Assembly: GCA_030272155.1 (NCBI GenBank)
Contig: CP126196.1
Location: 3,658,001 to 3,722,000 of the forward strand
DNA length: 64,000 nucleotides
Direction: 5' to 3'
From: Tetradesmus obliquus
Lineage: Eukaryota; Chlorophyta; Chlorophyceae; Sphaeropleales; Scenedesmaceae
Made by a program: the position numbers and the translations under genes. This document shows positions 63,701-64,000 of this stretch, one piece after another (positions within the stretch are counted from its first letter, which is position 1; each line of letters starts with the position of its first letter). The notes under the pieces were generated by a model. That model had not been told where the DNA came from. It was given only the letters and a program-made list of their open reading frames with translations, and did not search any database.

Positions 63701-64000
63701 AGCTCGTTTATGGATGCTGCACTGCCTGTGTCCAAGCTCAGCACTCGCACGTCCGTTCCATTCTTGCTGAGTTCGGCTGCTGCTGCCTTGCCTGCAACAC
63801 ACAAATCAAATGCTTTATGTAAAGATGATTTTGACTTCACATACGTACGCATGCGAATGCATGAGATGCTGTGGTCGCGGCAACACGTGGCAAGTGCCAA
63901 TTCATCGCACCTGCCTCCAAGTTCCTGCAAGTGAGGATCACTGGCTTTTTGCGCTCTACGAGCTGCTTGCAAACTTCCAGACCGATACCACGGTTACCGC
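60456..64000 (-). CDS. short-chain dehydrogenase, carbonyl-reductase type (5' end outside window)
   Basis: Six exons are visible: 63911-64000 (partial), 63655-63791, 62869-63019, 61961-62100, 61415-61542, 60456-60588. The phases agree and give about 258 aa ending in TGA; carbonyl reductases are near 277 aa, so only a few N-terminal residues are missing. GNRGIGLEV at the window edge is the TGxxxGIG cofactor turn, VILTCRN follows, and VNNAG is the NNAG motif. INVSSG carries the catalytic Ser and YCVAK the catalytic Tyr/Lys. CPGWCRTDMGG is the C-terminal hallmark of CBR1-like enzymes. Arg after the Gly-rich turn and in TCRN suggests NADPH. The insert between Ser and Tyr (LGKLANLSPDYVEA) is typical of the CBR1 group. 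It reduces a carbonyl substrate not known from sequence. Many intron echoes are present. Confidence 0.85.
61630..61845. repeat. two echoes of SDR exon 5 start
   Basis: Copies at about 61636-61686 and 61775-61838 repeat the first part of exon 61415-61542 (GGMCPTYC to AKALLNKAG). The catalytic Tyr-region codons are altered, so these copies are unlikely to be functional exons. Confidence 0.85.
62158..62668. repeat. five echoes of SDR exon 4 start
   Basis: Copies near 62160-62205, 62276-62312, 62395-62475, 62522-62580 and 62634-62665 repeat the acceptor and first 35-80 bases of exon 61961-62100 (GLGKLANLSPDYVEAV). All lie upstream of that exon on the minus strand. Confidence 0.9.
63066..63320. 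repeat. echoes of SDR exon 3 start
   Basis: Copies at about 63075-63160 (VNNAGSPVRAAWGKPTYDTTLAVN) and, more diverged, at 63215-63318 (VNNSGIRMRQAWD) repeat the start of exon 62869-63019. Both keep the AG acceptor and lie upstream of the exon. Confidence 0.85.

Overview
The window looks like nuclear DNA of a green alga, most likely a chlorophycean of the Scenedesmus/Tetradesmus type. That placement is inferred from many short GT-AG introns, dense CAG/CTG trinucleotide tracts, GC-rich codon use, an extracellular protein with a Pro-Ser hinge, and an animal-type G8-domain protein. There are no operons. Exon models below were built by hand from splice sites and reading phase. In the five genes whose ends both lie in the window, the phases agree across every junction I could assign. 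Boundaries may be off by 1-2 bases.

Layout. 1-1673: repeat-rich, no gene seen. 1674-14304 (-): 24-exon gene for a secreted G8-domain protein (about 1263 aa) of the CEMIP/TMEM2 kind, with a Pro-Ser hinge and a C-terminal domain. 14982 to about 27.4-27.6 kb (-): a giant URB1/Npa1-like ribosome-assembly protein (about 3.2 thousand residues), swollen by polyGln/Ala/Ser. 27773-29477 (+): a PABPN1-like RRM protein, head to head with URB1. 31306-43561 (+): full cytosolic-type alanyl-tRNA synthetase, 19 exons, 961 aa. 44574-50318 (+): FAD/NAD(P)-binding monooxygenase-like protein of a bacterial-looking type. 50319-55119: no gene seen, several repeat families. 55120 to about 56.4 kb (-): an open frame of eight in-frame repeats joined by polyGln. 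56.8-60.4 kb: nothing assignable. 60456 to beyond 64000 (-): short-chain dehydrogenase of the carbonyl-reductase type, cut by the window edge.

The most unusual signal is shared by all the multi-intron genes. Their introns contain one to six partial copies ('echoes') of the adjoining exon edge. Copies of an exon start, with its acceptor, lie upstream of that exon. Copies of an exon end, with its donor, lie downstream. They range from nearly identical (a six-copy 127-bp array in the AlaRS gene, a five-copy exact 45-bp array in the G8 gene) to barely recognisable, so the process seems to have run for a long time and may still be active. A second pattern is that many introns carry a (CTG)n tract, read on the sense strand, directly before the 3' splice site.

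The genes do not form a pathway. AlaRS, URB1 and the PABPN1-like protein are informational housekeeping genes. The G8 protein is probably wall or matrix associated. The two oxidoreductases are metabolic.
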